DNA from: Puniceicoccaceae bacterium
GTDB lineage: Bacteria; Verrucomicrobiota; Verrucomicrobiia; Opitutales; Coraliomargaritaceae
Length of the DNA: 5,605 nt
Assembly: GCA_003566795.1 (NCBI GenBank)
Contig: PXBU01000246.1
Location: 1-5,605, forward strand
Direction of reading: 5' to 3'
Positions 1-5,605 of this stretch are shown one piece after another. The notes below the pieces were generated by a model that saw nothing but the letters and a program-made list of their open reading frames with translations, was not told the DNA's origin and did not search any database. A program made the translations under genes and the position numbers. Positions within the stretch are counted from its first letter, which is position 1; every line of letters begins with the position of its first letter.

Positions 1-1242
1 ATCACCCACTGCACGCAGAATGTCATCTACCTCAACGACAACGAAGTCGTGCACTTGCACCGCGATGACTTTTCCATTTGCACCGTCTCCAGCAAGAACG
101 TCGAGGCGGTCATCCATCAGGTGGACTGGGATACGAGCGCCGTCGAACTGGGGGATTATCATCATTTCATGGAAAAGGAGATCTTCGAACAGCCCACCGC
201 GCTGGAAAACGGTATGCGCGGTCGCTTTTCGGACGATGACAGCACCGCTTTCTTCGGCGGCCTGAATCTCAGCCCCCAGGAGTTGCGGCATGTCGATCGC
301 CTGCTGTTTATCGCCTGCGGCACCGCCTGGCATGCCTGCCTCGTCGCGGAGTATCTCATCGAGCGCTACGCCCGCATCCCCGTTGAAGTGGAATACGCTT
401 CCGAGTTCCGCTACCGCAATGCCCCGCTCGACAAGAATACGCTGGTGATCGCTATCAGCCAATCCGGCGAGACCATCGACACCCTGGCCGCCCTGCGCGA
501 AGCCAAGCGCAAAGGCTACCGCACCCTTTCGATCAACAACAGCGTCGGCTCCACCATCGCCCGCGAGTGTGACGGCGGCATCTACCAACACGCCGGTCCG
601 GAGATCGGCGTGGCTTCGACCAAGGCCTTTACCTCACAGATCATGCTCTGTGCCATGCTGGCACTCTACCTCGGCCGCCTACGCGATCTGAGCTACGGGG
701 ACGGGGTCGATATCGTCACTGCCCTCAAGAGCCTACCCGATCTAATCCGCCAAGTTCTCGGCCAACAGGACAATATCAAAACCATCGCCGGGAAATACGC
801 CGATTATGAGGACTGCCTTTTCCTGGGTCGCCAGCTGATGTTTCCGATCGCTCTCGAAGGAGCACTCAAGCTCAAGGAAATTTCCTACATCCACGCCGAG
901 GGCTACCCCGCCGCCGAGATGAAGCACGGCCCCATCGCTCTGATCAGCGAAAAATGCCCCAGCGTTTTCCTCGCCACCTCCGGCGAGATCTTTCACAAGA
1001 GCCTCGCCAATATCCAGGAAGTCAAAGCCCGCAAAGGAAGGATCATTTGCATCGCGACCGATACCTGCGACATTCCCGAAGACTTGATCGACGATCTTAT
1101 CCTCGTGCCCGCATGCCACGAGATCATCGAACCCATCCTGATGACGATCCCCGTGCAACTCCTCAGCTATCACATCGCCCTCGAACGCGGCTGCGATGTG
1201 GACAAGCCCCGCAACCTGGCGAAGTCAGTGACGGTAGAGTGA
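1..1242 (+). CDS. glmS: Glutamine-fructose-6-phosphate aminotransferase (isomerizing), 5'-truncated by window edge
   Basis: This enzyme makes glucosamine-6-phosphate from fructose-6-phosphate and glutamine, the first committed step to UDP-GlcNAc for peptidoglycan and lipopolysaccharide; it is cytoplasmic. The frame is open from base 1 and gives 413 residues ending in NLAKSVTVE, the near-invariant GlmS C-terminus with the sugar-site lysine (fragment residue 408). Compared with the 609-residue E. coli protein, about 195-200 N-terminal residues are missing, including the catalytic Cys1 and most of the glutaminase domain. The tail of that domain (roughly residues 1-40) and the HHFMEKEIFEQP linker remain. 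Two SIS isomerase domains follow: the first has ACGTAWH (from about 105), SQSGET (153-158) and GVASTKAFT; the second has ALEGALKLKEISYIHAE (about 284-300) and MKHGP, whose histidine is about residue 309. The CGTS serine of E. coli is alanine here, a change I recall from other GlmS proteins. An internal GTG at base 49 is not a real start. No frameshift is seen. A glmS ribozyme, if any, would lie outside the window. Confidence 0.97.
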   Translation: MTHCTQNVIYLNDNEVVHLHRDDFSICTVSSKNVEAVIHQVDWDTSAVELGDYHHFMEKEIFEQPTALENGMRGRFSDDDSTAFFGGLNLSPQELRHVDRLLFIACGTAWHACLVAEYLIERYARIPVEVEYASEFRYRNAPLDKNTLVIAISQSGETIDTLAALREAKRKGYRTLSINNSVGSTIARECDGGIYQHAGPEIGVASTKAFTSQIMLCAMLALYLGRLRDLSYGDGVDIVTALKSLPDLIRQVLGQQDNIKTIAGKYADYEDCLFLGRQLMFPIALEGALKLKEISYIHAEGYPAAEMKHGPIALISEKCPSVFLATSGEIFHKSLANIQEVKARKGRIICIATDTCDIPEDLIDDLILVPACHEIIEPILMTIPVQLLSYHIALERGCDVDKPRNLAKSVTVE

Positions 1243-1270
1243 AGCATCGGTAGGGACGCAACGGAAAGGA

Positions 1271-1298
1271 TTGCAACGTGTTCCTAATGGTCTACTCT
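1271..1298 (+). promoter_or_regulatory. Weak candidate promoter for the oxidoreductase gene
   Basis: The 66-bp gap between glmS and the oxidoreductase contains TTGCAA (1271-1276), 16 bases, then TACTCT (1293-1298), which match the sigma-70 consensus at 4 of 6 and 3 of 6 positions. A start about seven bases downstream would fall near 1305 and leave almost no leader before the ATG at 1309. That agrees with the absence of any Shine-Dalgarno match there, but it is also what a chance match would look like. The gap also holds GCAACG twice (1258-1263 and 1273-1278). I see no hairpin plus T-run terminator for glmS, so read-through from glmS is possible. Confidence 0.18.
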
Positions 1299-1308
1299 AA
1301 ATACTATC

Positions 1309-2724
1309 ATGAGCATAAAAGATACCAACCCCCAGTCCACACCCCGTTCTTTGAACCGCCGCGATTTCATCAAGCGCAGCGTGGCCGTCAGCGCCTTGGG
1401 ATTTCCGACCATCTTGGGAAGCCGTGTGCTGGCACGCGACGGCCAGCCTGGTGCCAATGACCGTATCAATATCGGTATTATTGGTGTCGGTGTCATGGGG
1501 TCGGGCCATGTGCAAAATTTTAGTGGGCAACCGGATGCCGATGTTGTCGCCATTGCCGATGTCTTTCTCCCGCGCGCTGAAGAGCGTGTCAAATGGCTTC
1601 ACGACAACGATCGGGTCGCTGAGGGCAAAAAGGTGGATGTGTATCAGGATTATCGGCATATGCTTGACCGCAAGGACATTGATGCGGTCGTCATTGTCAC
1701 TCCCGAGCACTGGCATGCCTTGCAGGCGATACATGCCGCACAGGCGGGCAAACACATCTACTGCGAAAAAAATCTGGCCTTAACGGTTTGGGAAGGGCGC
1801 CAGGTCGTGAAAGCGGTGGACAAATACAATGTCGTCTTCCAAACGGGCACCCAGCAGCGCTCCGGTATGATCTCCAATGTGGGCGTAACCCATCTGCGCA
1901 ATGGAACGCTAGGCAAAATTTCGCGGGTCCTGGCCAGTAATTACGGTAGCCCCATGGAGAGCGGTTGGCCAGGCATGCCAGTGCCGGAAGGCTTGGACTG
2001 GGATATGTGGTGTGGCCCCGCGGAAAAGTTGCCCTACAACGATGCGATTCGGGACAACACCCGTCGCACTGAGCCCACTTGGAGCAGCATTCGCAACTTT
2101 GGTGGTTCGATTATGACGGACTGGGGAGGTCACGGCCTCGACATGATCCAGTGGGGGCTCGGCATGGATGACCGTGGACCGGAAGAGGTCTGGGTCGAAG
2201 GTGAGCCCTTTGTCACGACCATCAGCACGCCGGAAGAGCCCGGGGGCCGACGCACCGGGGTGACGAAGCCCAAGGTGTACATGAAATACGACAATGGCAC
2301 GATCGTCGAATTTGAAGGCGGCCCGCAATTTGGTGGTGTCTTTATCGGAGAGAATGGCAGAATGAATTTGGATCGCGGACGCGCCCGCTCCAACCCCGTT
2401 GAATTGACCCGGGAGCCGCTGGAAAATCCGACCGTGGAAGTTTATCGCGGCCGGGAATATGCCCGCAGGGTTTCTCACGCTGAAAACTGGCTGGAGTGTA
2501 TCAAAACGGGAGGAACCACTGCCGCACCTGCCGAGATAGGCCAACGTTCCGCGACGGTTTGCCACCTTGCCAACATTGCGCGCTGGGTGAGCGGGGTGAC
2601 CGGGGAAACCGGAAACAAGCTGCGCTGGGACAGTGAAAACGAACGCTTCACCAACAGCGACGTTGGCAACAGCTTCTTGCGACGCCCCCAACGCCCGGGC
2701 TATCAAGTGCCGGAAGAGGTGTAA
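1309..2724 (+). CDS. Tat-exported Gfo/Idh/MocA family oxidoreductase
   Basis: This is a predicted NAD(P)-dependent oxidoreductase of the glucose-fructose oxidoreductase / inositol dehydrogenase / MocA family, 471 residues. The substrate is unknown; sugars, inositols or sugar acids are typical. The N-terminus carries a twin-arginine signal: NRRDFIK at 16-22, then a hydrophobic stretch to about 38 and a plausible signal peptidase site after VLA (40-42), so the protein probably acts in the periplasm after export already folded. The Rossmann domain follows, with strand and GxGxxG at 54-64 (GVGVMG), the acidic IADVF segment near 82-86, and TPEHWH at 131-136. The C-terminal half has the family's GGSIMTDWGGHGLDMIQW (265-282), where Asp271 and His275 are likely active-site residues. 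The usual EKP motif reads EKN (153-155): the lysine is kept and the proline is lost. No Shine-Dalgarno is visible at the ATG, but the Tat signal directly after it supports this start. It stands alone between glmS and the convergent argH. Export and family are well supported; the specific activity is not. Confidence 0.93.
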   Translation: MSIKDTNPQSTPRSLNRRDFIKRSVAVSALGFPTILGSRVLARDGQPGANDRINIGIIGVGVMGSGHVQNFSGQPDADVVAIADVFLPRAEERVKWLHDNDRVAEGKKVDVYQDYRHMLDRKDIDAVVIVTPEHWHALQAIHAAQAGKHIYCEKNLALTVWEGRQVVKAVDKYNVVFQTGTQQRSGMISNVGVTHLRNGTLGKISRVLASNYGSPMESGWPGMPVPEGLDWDMWCGPAEKLPYNDAIRDNTRRTEPTWSSIRNFGGSIMTDWGGHGLDMIQWGLGMDDRGPEEVWVEGEPFVTTISTPEEPGGRRTGVTKPKVYMKYDNGTIVEFEGGPQFGGVFIGENGRMNLDRGRARSNPVELTREPLENPTVEVYRGREYARRVSHAENWLECIKTGGTTAAPAEIGQRSATVCHLANIARWVSGVTGETGNKLRWDSENERFTNSDVGNSFLRRPQRPGYQVPEEV

Positions 2725-2770
2725 GAATTTCTAAAAGGACACCCATCTCCAGCCGCCCGGCTTGATCCGC
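2725..2770. other. Convergent intergenic gap, no clear terminator
   Basis: These 46 bases separate the ends of two genes that converge. The only structure seen is a short AGCC-GCCC-GGCT hairpin (2751-2762). On the minus strand it is followed some 13 bases later by a four-T run (complement of the AAAA at 2733-2736). The stem is too short, and the T-run too short and distant, for a confident intrinsic terminator in either direction. Confidence 0.3.
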
Positions 2771-4168
2771 TCACTGCGCTCGCCAGTGTGCGATGCGCGC
2801 GGCCACTTGCTGCGGGCCGGGCATACCCGGTTGCTCGCGGGCGGCAATCGCGCGTTGCAAATCGAAGACCTGAGTCCAGTCCTCTGCCAGTGCGGCATGC
2901 ACCTTCCCGGCCTCCTCGAAAGGCAACTGGTCAAGCGGCACTTCCAACTGCTCGCTGAGTGCGACCAGCTCGCCGACCACGTGGTGCGCCTCACGAAAGG
3001 GCACGTTTTTATTAACCAGGTAATCCACCACATCCGTTGCCAACAGCAACGGATCGGCCACCGCCGCCGCGCAGCGGGCGGGCACAGCTTCCACGCCGGG
3101 CAAGCAGGCGGCGACGGCATCCAGCATCAGCGTGACCTGGTCGAAGCTATCAAAAACCGGTGGCTTGTCTTCCTGCAGGTCGCGGTTGTAAGTAAGCGGC
3201 AGCCCCTTCACCATCGTCAGCAACATTTGCAAGTTGCCACTCAGCCGCGCGGACTTGCCCCGGATGAGTTCAAAGGCATCCGGATTCTTTTTCTGCGGCA
3301 TCAGACTCGAACCGGTGGTAAACGCATCCGGCAGCTTCACGAAGCCAAACTCGGCACTGCTCCAAAGGATAAAGTCCTCGCTCATCCGCGAAAGATGCAC
3401 GCCGATAGTGGCGCAGGCCGCCGCAAAGGCGATAAAGCTGTCCCGGTCACTAACCGCGTCCATACTGTTTTGAGTGACCTGCGGTTGACCGGCCTCGTCG
3501 ACAAAACCGAGCTCACGCGCGACAAACTCGCGGTCAATCGGCAGCGTGGTGCCGGCAATCGCGCCCGAGCCCAGCGGGCAGACATTCGCCTGTGCCTTGA
3601 CCGCCGCGATTGCGCTGCGGTCGCGGTCAAACATCTCGACGTAAGCGAGCAAGTGATGCGCCATGCTCACCGGTTGGGCCCGCTGTAAATGCGTGTAGCC
3701 CGGAATGATGACCTCACGGGTCTGGTCGGCCAGATCCACCAGGGCGGCAATCACCGCCTGCAAAGAAGTATCGACCTCCGCGCAGGCGAACTTGAACCAG
3801 AGCCGCATATCGGTGGCGACTTGATCATTACGGCTGCGGGCGGTATGCAGCTTGGCGGCAGCAGGCACCTCTGCGGTGAGAGCCTGCTCAATATTCATGT
3901 GCACGTCTTCCAGCGCAGGATCCCACTCAAAGGCCCCCGCCTCGATTTTGGCCATGATCGCATCCAAGCCGGCACATATGGCCTCGCACTCCGCTGGTGA
4001 AATCAGTCCGACATGGGCTAACATCGCAGCCTGGGCCTGACTCCCCTGCACATCGAAGCGCGCCAATCGCTGATCGAATGAGACCGACTCGCCGATGCGG
4101 AGCATCAGCGCATCCGGTCCCTCTTTAAAGCGCCCGCCCCAAGTAGCTTGTTTATTCGTCTTAGCCAT
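2771..4168 (-). CDS. argH: Argininosuccinate lyase
   Basis: It cleaves argininosuccinate to arginine and fumarate, the last step of arginine synthesis, as a cytoplasmic homotetramer of the fumarase/aspartase superfamily. Starting at ATG 4168 the protein is 465 residues, close to the 457 of E. coli, and opens with MAKTNKQATWGGRF; the WGGRF near the N-terminus is typical of ArgH. Conserved blocks in order are HTARSRNDQVATD (108-120), PGYTHLQRAQP (156-166, with the catalytic histidine at 160), NSMDAVSDRD (234-243), the superfamily signature GSSLMPQKKNPD (286-297) containing the catalytic serine, KGLPLTYNRDLQEDK (321-335) and VPFREAHHVVGE (389-400). All expected active-site residues appear present. 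An in-frame TTG at 4207 would add 13 residues that look unlike the family, so ATG 4168 is preferred, although no good Shine-Dalgarno precedes it. No argG or other arginine gene is adjacent. It is transcribed away from ribB and converges on the oxidoreductase. Confidence 0.98.
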   Translation of the reverse strand: MAKTNKQATWGGRFKEGPDALMLRIGESVSFDQRLARFDVQGSQAQAAMLAHVGLISPAECEAICAGLDAIMAKIEAGAFEWDPALEDVHMNIEQALTAEVPAAAKLHTARSRNDQVATDMRLWFKFACAEVDTSLQAVIAALVDLADQTREVIIPGYTHLQRAQPVSMAHHLLAYVEMFDRDRSAIAAVKAQANVCPLGSGAIAGTTLPIDREFVARELGFVDEAGQPQVTQNSMDAVSDRDSFIAFAAACATIGVHLSRMSEDFILWSSAEFGFVKLPDAFTTGSSLMPQKKNPDAFELIRGKSARLSGNLQMLLTMVKGLPLTYNRDLQEDKPPVFDSFDQVTLMLDAVAACLPGVEAVPARCAAAVADPLLLATDVVDYLVNKNVPFREAHHVVGELVALSEQLEVPLDQLPFEEAGKVHAALAEDWTQVFDLQRAIAAREQPGMPGPQQVAARIAHWRAQ

Positions 4169-4178
4169 AGTAGCGCAG

Positions 4179-4207
4179 AGAATTTTCTGTCCGCGCGGAT
4201 TTGGCAA
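4179..4207 (-). promoter_or_regulatory. Candidate argH promoter
   Basis: Reading the minus strand, TTGCCA (4207-4202, 5 of 6 to the -35 consensus) is followed after 17 bases by AATTCT (4184-4179, 3 of 6 to the -10 consensus). Transcription would begin near 4172-4174, only a few bases before the argH ATG at 4168. The -35 match is good, the -10 is poor, and the lineage's promoter consensus is not known to me, so this is only a candidate. Confidence 0.25.
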
Positions 4208-4210
4208 ATC
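4198..4210. repeat. 13-bp palindrome, GATTTG-G-CAAATC
   Basis: Two perfect 6-bp inverted arms flank a single central G, and the element directly abuts a second perfect 8-bp palindrome, CCGCGCGG (4191-4198). It lies in the argH-ribB divergent spacer and covers the candidate argH -35 hexamer, where a repressor would bind. It does not resemble the AT-rich ArgR box. Operator function is inference. Confidence 0.35.
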
Positions 4211-4356
4211 TAATCCAAGCGGGCGACGATCGACGCATCATTGGCATGGTAAAGCACCGCCGTCGTGCGCTCTTTTACTAAAAACGGTTGCGCCCGAAGG
4301 TAATCCTTGGAATCTTCCAGGGCTTTATCGAATGACTTCCCAAACCAACAGCTCAC
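4210..4356 (-). CDS. Doubtful small ORF upstream of argH (48 aa)
   Basis: Most of the argH-ribB spacer is open on the minus strand. From a GTG at 4356 (with AAAGG a few bases before it) to a TAG at 4210-4212 it would encode 48 residues, ending in AVLYHANDASIVARLD. The peptide is mixed and fairly protein-like, without the Arg/Pro/Ser excess of antisense shadows, and its third positions are about 60% G or C by hand count. It ends 41 bases before the argH start and overlaps the ribB start by 25 bases. No family is recognised, no ATG lies within the spacer part of the frame, and about 40 open codons is not statistically striking. It may be a small gene, the tail of a decayed gene, or chance. Confidence 0.17.
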   Translation of the reverse strand: MSCWFGKSFDKALEDSKDYLRAQPFLVKERTTAVLYHANDASIVARLD

Positions 4357-5447
4357 AACCTTTCGACAGCGTCGAGTCGGCAATCCAGGACATCGCGGAC
4401 GGTAAAATGGTAATTGTAACCGACGATGAGGCACGTGAAAACGAGGGCGACCTCGTTATGGCGGCCTCAAAAGTCACCACCCAATCAGTCAACCAAATGA
4501 TCCTGCACGCGCGTGGTTTGATCTGCGTACCGATGCTCTCGCACCAACTGCGCCGCCTCGGCATCAATCCCATGGCCTCGGAAAACCGGGAGTCGCACCA
4601 AACTGATTTCGCCATCTCCGTTGACGCCGCTGATGGCATCACCACCGGCATCAGCGCCTATGACCGGGCGGAAACCATCCGCATCCTGAGCGATCCCGAC
4701 TCGAAACCCGAAATGCTGGTGCAACCGGGGCACGTCTTCCCGCTGCGGGCCAAGCCAGGCGGCGTGCTGCAGCGGGCCGGACATACGGAGGCTGCCGTTG
4801 ATCTGGCCCAACTGGCGGGGCTCAATCCCAGCGGCGTCATCTGTGAAATCCTCAACGAAGACGGCAGCCTGGCCCGCCTGCCGGATCTGATCGAATTCAA
4901 GGCTAAGCACGGGCTCAAGCTCATCTCGATTGCCGATTTGATCGAGTATCGCCACACCCGGGACAAGCTCATCGAACACCTGCTGACGCGGCCCTTCGAA
5001 AGCGAATTTGGCACCTTTGATCTGCACATTTTTAAAAGTATTCTCGATGATCGCCAGCATATTGCGCTCAGCATGGGCGAACTGGACGCCCGGCCCATCC
5101 TGGTGCGCGTGCAGAGCGAGAACCTGCTCGGCGATCTGTTCCGCTCGAAAACCCAGAGCGGCTACGACTCGCTGAATAAATCCATCCAGCGGATCGCCCG
5201 CGAGGGGCATGGACTGCTGCTCTACATCGAACAGCCGCGCGGCGGAGTCCGAATTATCGATGGGCCCGATCAAACCTCACTGAAGGATGTCGGCCCCGCC
5301 AAGATGGACTTCCGTGACTACGGGATCGGTGCCCAGATCCTGGTCGAACTGGGGCTGAAAAAAATCCGCCTGCTTTCCAGCACCCAGCGCAAAGTCGTCG
5401 GCCTGGATGGCTATGACCTTGAAATCGTCGAACAGATCGAGATTTAA
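4332..5447 (+). CDS. ribB: 3,4-dihydroxy-2-butanone 4-phosphate synthase with degenerate GTP cyclohydrolase II-like domain
   Basis: The N-terminal domain converts ribulose 5-phosphate to 3,4-dihydroxy-2-butanone 4-phosphate plus formate, the four-carbon precursor of riboflavin. The start at ATG 4332 gives 371 residues. AGGG (4319-4322), nine bases upstream, is a modest ribosome site, and in-frame codons further upstream read as non-family sequence. The RibB domain spans about 10-207, with DDEARENEGDL (31-41), TTGISAYDRAETIR (104-117), PGHVFPLRAKPGG (132-144), RAGHTEAAVDL (148-158) and CE at 171-172, all as expected for an active enzyme. The C-terminal domain (about 218-371) has the RibA fold signature in outline: RPILVRVQSE, EGHGLLLY and DYGIGAQIL (329-337). 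However, the three zinc-ligand cysteines of RibA are replaced (SEC becomes SEN at 262-264; the RCDCG region becomes KTQSG at 273-277), and the loop carrying the NKIRAY catalytic tyrosine is shortened and unrelated. It is probably monofunctional, like the RibB proteins with a RibA-like tail known in other bacteria. Annotation as bifunctional ribBA would overstate it. Confidence 0.95.
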   Translation: MTSQTNSSQPFDSVESAIQDIADGKMVIVTDDEARENEGDLVMAASKVTTQSVNQMILHARGLICVPMLSHQLRRLGINPMASENRESHQTDFAISVDAADGITTGISAYDRAETIRILSDPDSKPEMLVQPGHVFPLRAKPGGVLQRAGHTEAAVDLAQLAGLNPSGVICEILNEDGSLARLPDLIEFKAKHGLKLISIADLIEYRHTRDKLIEHLLTRPFESEFGTFDLHIFKSILDDRQHIALSMGELDARPILVRVQSENLLGDLFRSKTQSGYDSLNKSIQRIAREGHGLLLYIEQPRGGVRIIDGPDQTSLKDVGPAKMDFRDYGIGAQILVELGLKKIRLLSSTQRKVVGLDGYDLEIVEQIEI

Positions 5448-5578
5448 CACTGCTCTATTCGAGTAACGCGTTGTGCGGTGCCGGCAAATTTGGCAATCCC
5501 ATAAAAATCGAAGTCAACCAGCACCTCTGGGCAGACGTTCAGGAATGGAAATTGATTAGAGTAACACAGAAAAAATGA
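5423..5578 (+). other. Open frame in the post-ribB spacer, possible short or decayed gene
   Basis: Between a TGA at 5420-5422 and a TGA at 5576-5578, 51 codons are open in a frame different from ribB, crossing the ribB end and the whole spacer. The translated second half (KFGNPIKIEVNQHLWADVQ, then EWKLIRVTQKK) looks protein-like, and its stop overlaps the next ATG as ATGA, a typical coupling arrangement. There is no ATG start; TTG at 5471 would give 35 residues without an evident Shine-Dalgarno. The same triplet register is also open on the opposite strand, which weakens the case. It could be a small gene, a gene remnant or chance. Confidence 0.17.
5457..5567. repeat. Imperfect 13-bp direct repeat ATTNGAGTAACRC
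   Basis: ATTCGAGTAACGC (5457-5469) recurs as ATTAGAGTAACAC (5555-5567), matching at 11 of 13 positions and spaced 98 bp start to start. The copies bracket the non-coding interval after ribB. They could be paired regulator sites, the scar of an excised or degraded insertion, or coincidence. No intrinsic terminator with a T-run was seen in the spacer; the best stem is only CCAG/CTGG at 5518-5530. Confidence 0.4.
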
Positions 5579-5605
5579 AAAATACTCCCTCAAGACTCAC
5601 CAAGG
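5575..5605 (+). CDS. Probable start of a downstream gene, truncated by window edge
   Basis: An ATG at 5575 opens a frame that runs to the window end, reading MKNTPSRLTK. It follows an A-rich stretch without a strong Shine-Dalgarno and lies 127 bases after the ribB stop on the same strand. Ten residues are too few to name a family. Riboflavin genes such as ribH, or nusB, often follow ribB-type genes in bacteria, but nothing visible proves that here. Confidence 0.33.
   Translation, partial: MKNTPSRLTK

Noticed and set aside
1909..2706. A 265-codon minus-strand frame inside the oxidoreductase gene
   Set aside because: It is antisense to a motif-complete enzyme, and the peptide resembles no family.
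2772..2788. CACTG/CAGTG hairpin at the argH 3' end as a terminator for the oxidoreductase
   Set aside because: The stem is 5 bp with a 7-base loop, lies inside argH coding sequence, and has no T-run after it.
2762..3688. A 308-codon open frame on the + strand opposite argH
   Set aside because: It lies antisense to a complete, strongly conserved argH; its translation is rich in Arg, His and Gln with no recognisable motif, as expected for a shadow in GC-rich coding DNA.
4169..4207. Extended argH start at TTG 4207
   Set aside because: It adds 13 residues not typical of ArgH ahead of an ATG that gives the expected N-terminus.
4095..4331. A 79-residue N-terminal extension of ribB
   Set aside because: The extension overlaps the 5' end of argH, reads as basic non-family sequence, and RibB proteins begin close to the SVESAIQDIADGK block that follows ATG 4332.
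4211..4331. FMN riboswitch upstream of ribB
   Set aside because: The spacer lacks the conserved RFN sequence blocks (such as the GGGGCAGGG-type segment) and there is no matching multi-stem pattern.
4485..5273. A 262-codon minus-strand frame opposite ribB
   Set aside because: The + strand carries clear RibB motifs over the same bases; this frame shares the codon register and is open by consequence of codon bias.
5444..5587. Minus-strand open frame through the post-ribB spacer
   Set aside because: It has no ATG start, is short, ends at the ribB 3' end, and merely mirrors the same triplet register as the + frame; the + reading with its ATGA junction is the more plausible of two weak options.

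Overview
The window reads as ordinary chromosomal DNA from a moderately GC-rich Gram-negative-type bacterium. A Tat-exported Gfo/Idh/MocA oxidoreductase beside housekeeping genes suggests the Planctomycetota-Verrucomicrobiota-Chlamydiota group, with Verrucomicrobiota (Opitutae-like) as my best guess. That assignment is inference from gene style and base composition, because there is no rRNA or other decisive marker. I see no mobile element, CRISPR array, tRNA or rRNA.

Layout: (1) bases 1-1242, + strand: the C-terminal two thirds of glmS (glucosamine-6-phosphate synthase), cut by the left edge. (2) 1309-2724, + strand: a complete Tat-signal Gfo/Idh/MocA family oxidoreductase with lower third-position GC than its neighbours. 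(3) 2771-4168, - strand: complete argH (argininosuccinate lyase), convergent with the oxidoreductase across a 46-bp gap. (4) 4169-4331: a 163-bp divergent spacer with a palindrome over a candidate argH promoter and a doubtful small minus-strand ORF. (5) 4332-5447, + strand: a RibB-type 3,4-dihydroxy-2-butanone 4-phosphate synthase carrying a C-terminal GTP cyclohydrolase II-like domain that has lost its zinc cysteines. (6) 5448-5605: a 127-bp AT-richer spacer with a 13-bp imperfect direct repeat and an unusually long open + frame, then the probable first ten codons of another gene.

The genes do not form one pathway. GlmS supplies amino sugar for the cell wall, ArgH completes arginine synthesis, RibB feeds riboflavin synthesis, and the oxidoreductase probably acts on a sugar or sugar derivative outside the cytoplasm. 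The most notable point is the degenerate cyclohydrolase half of the RibB protein: GTP cyclohydrolase II activity should be supplied by another gene outside this window. I found no convincing evidence of a new multi-gene system here.
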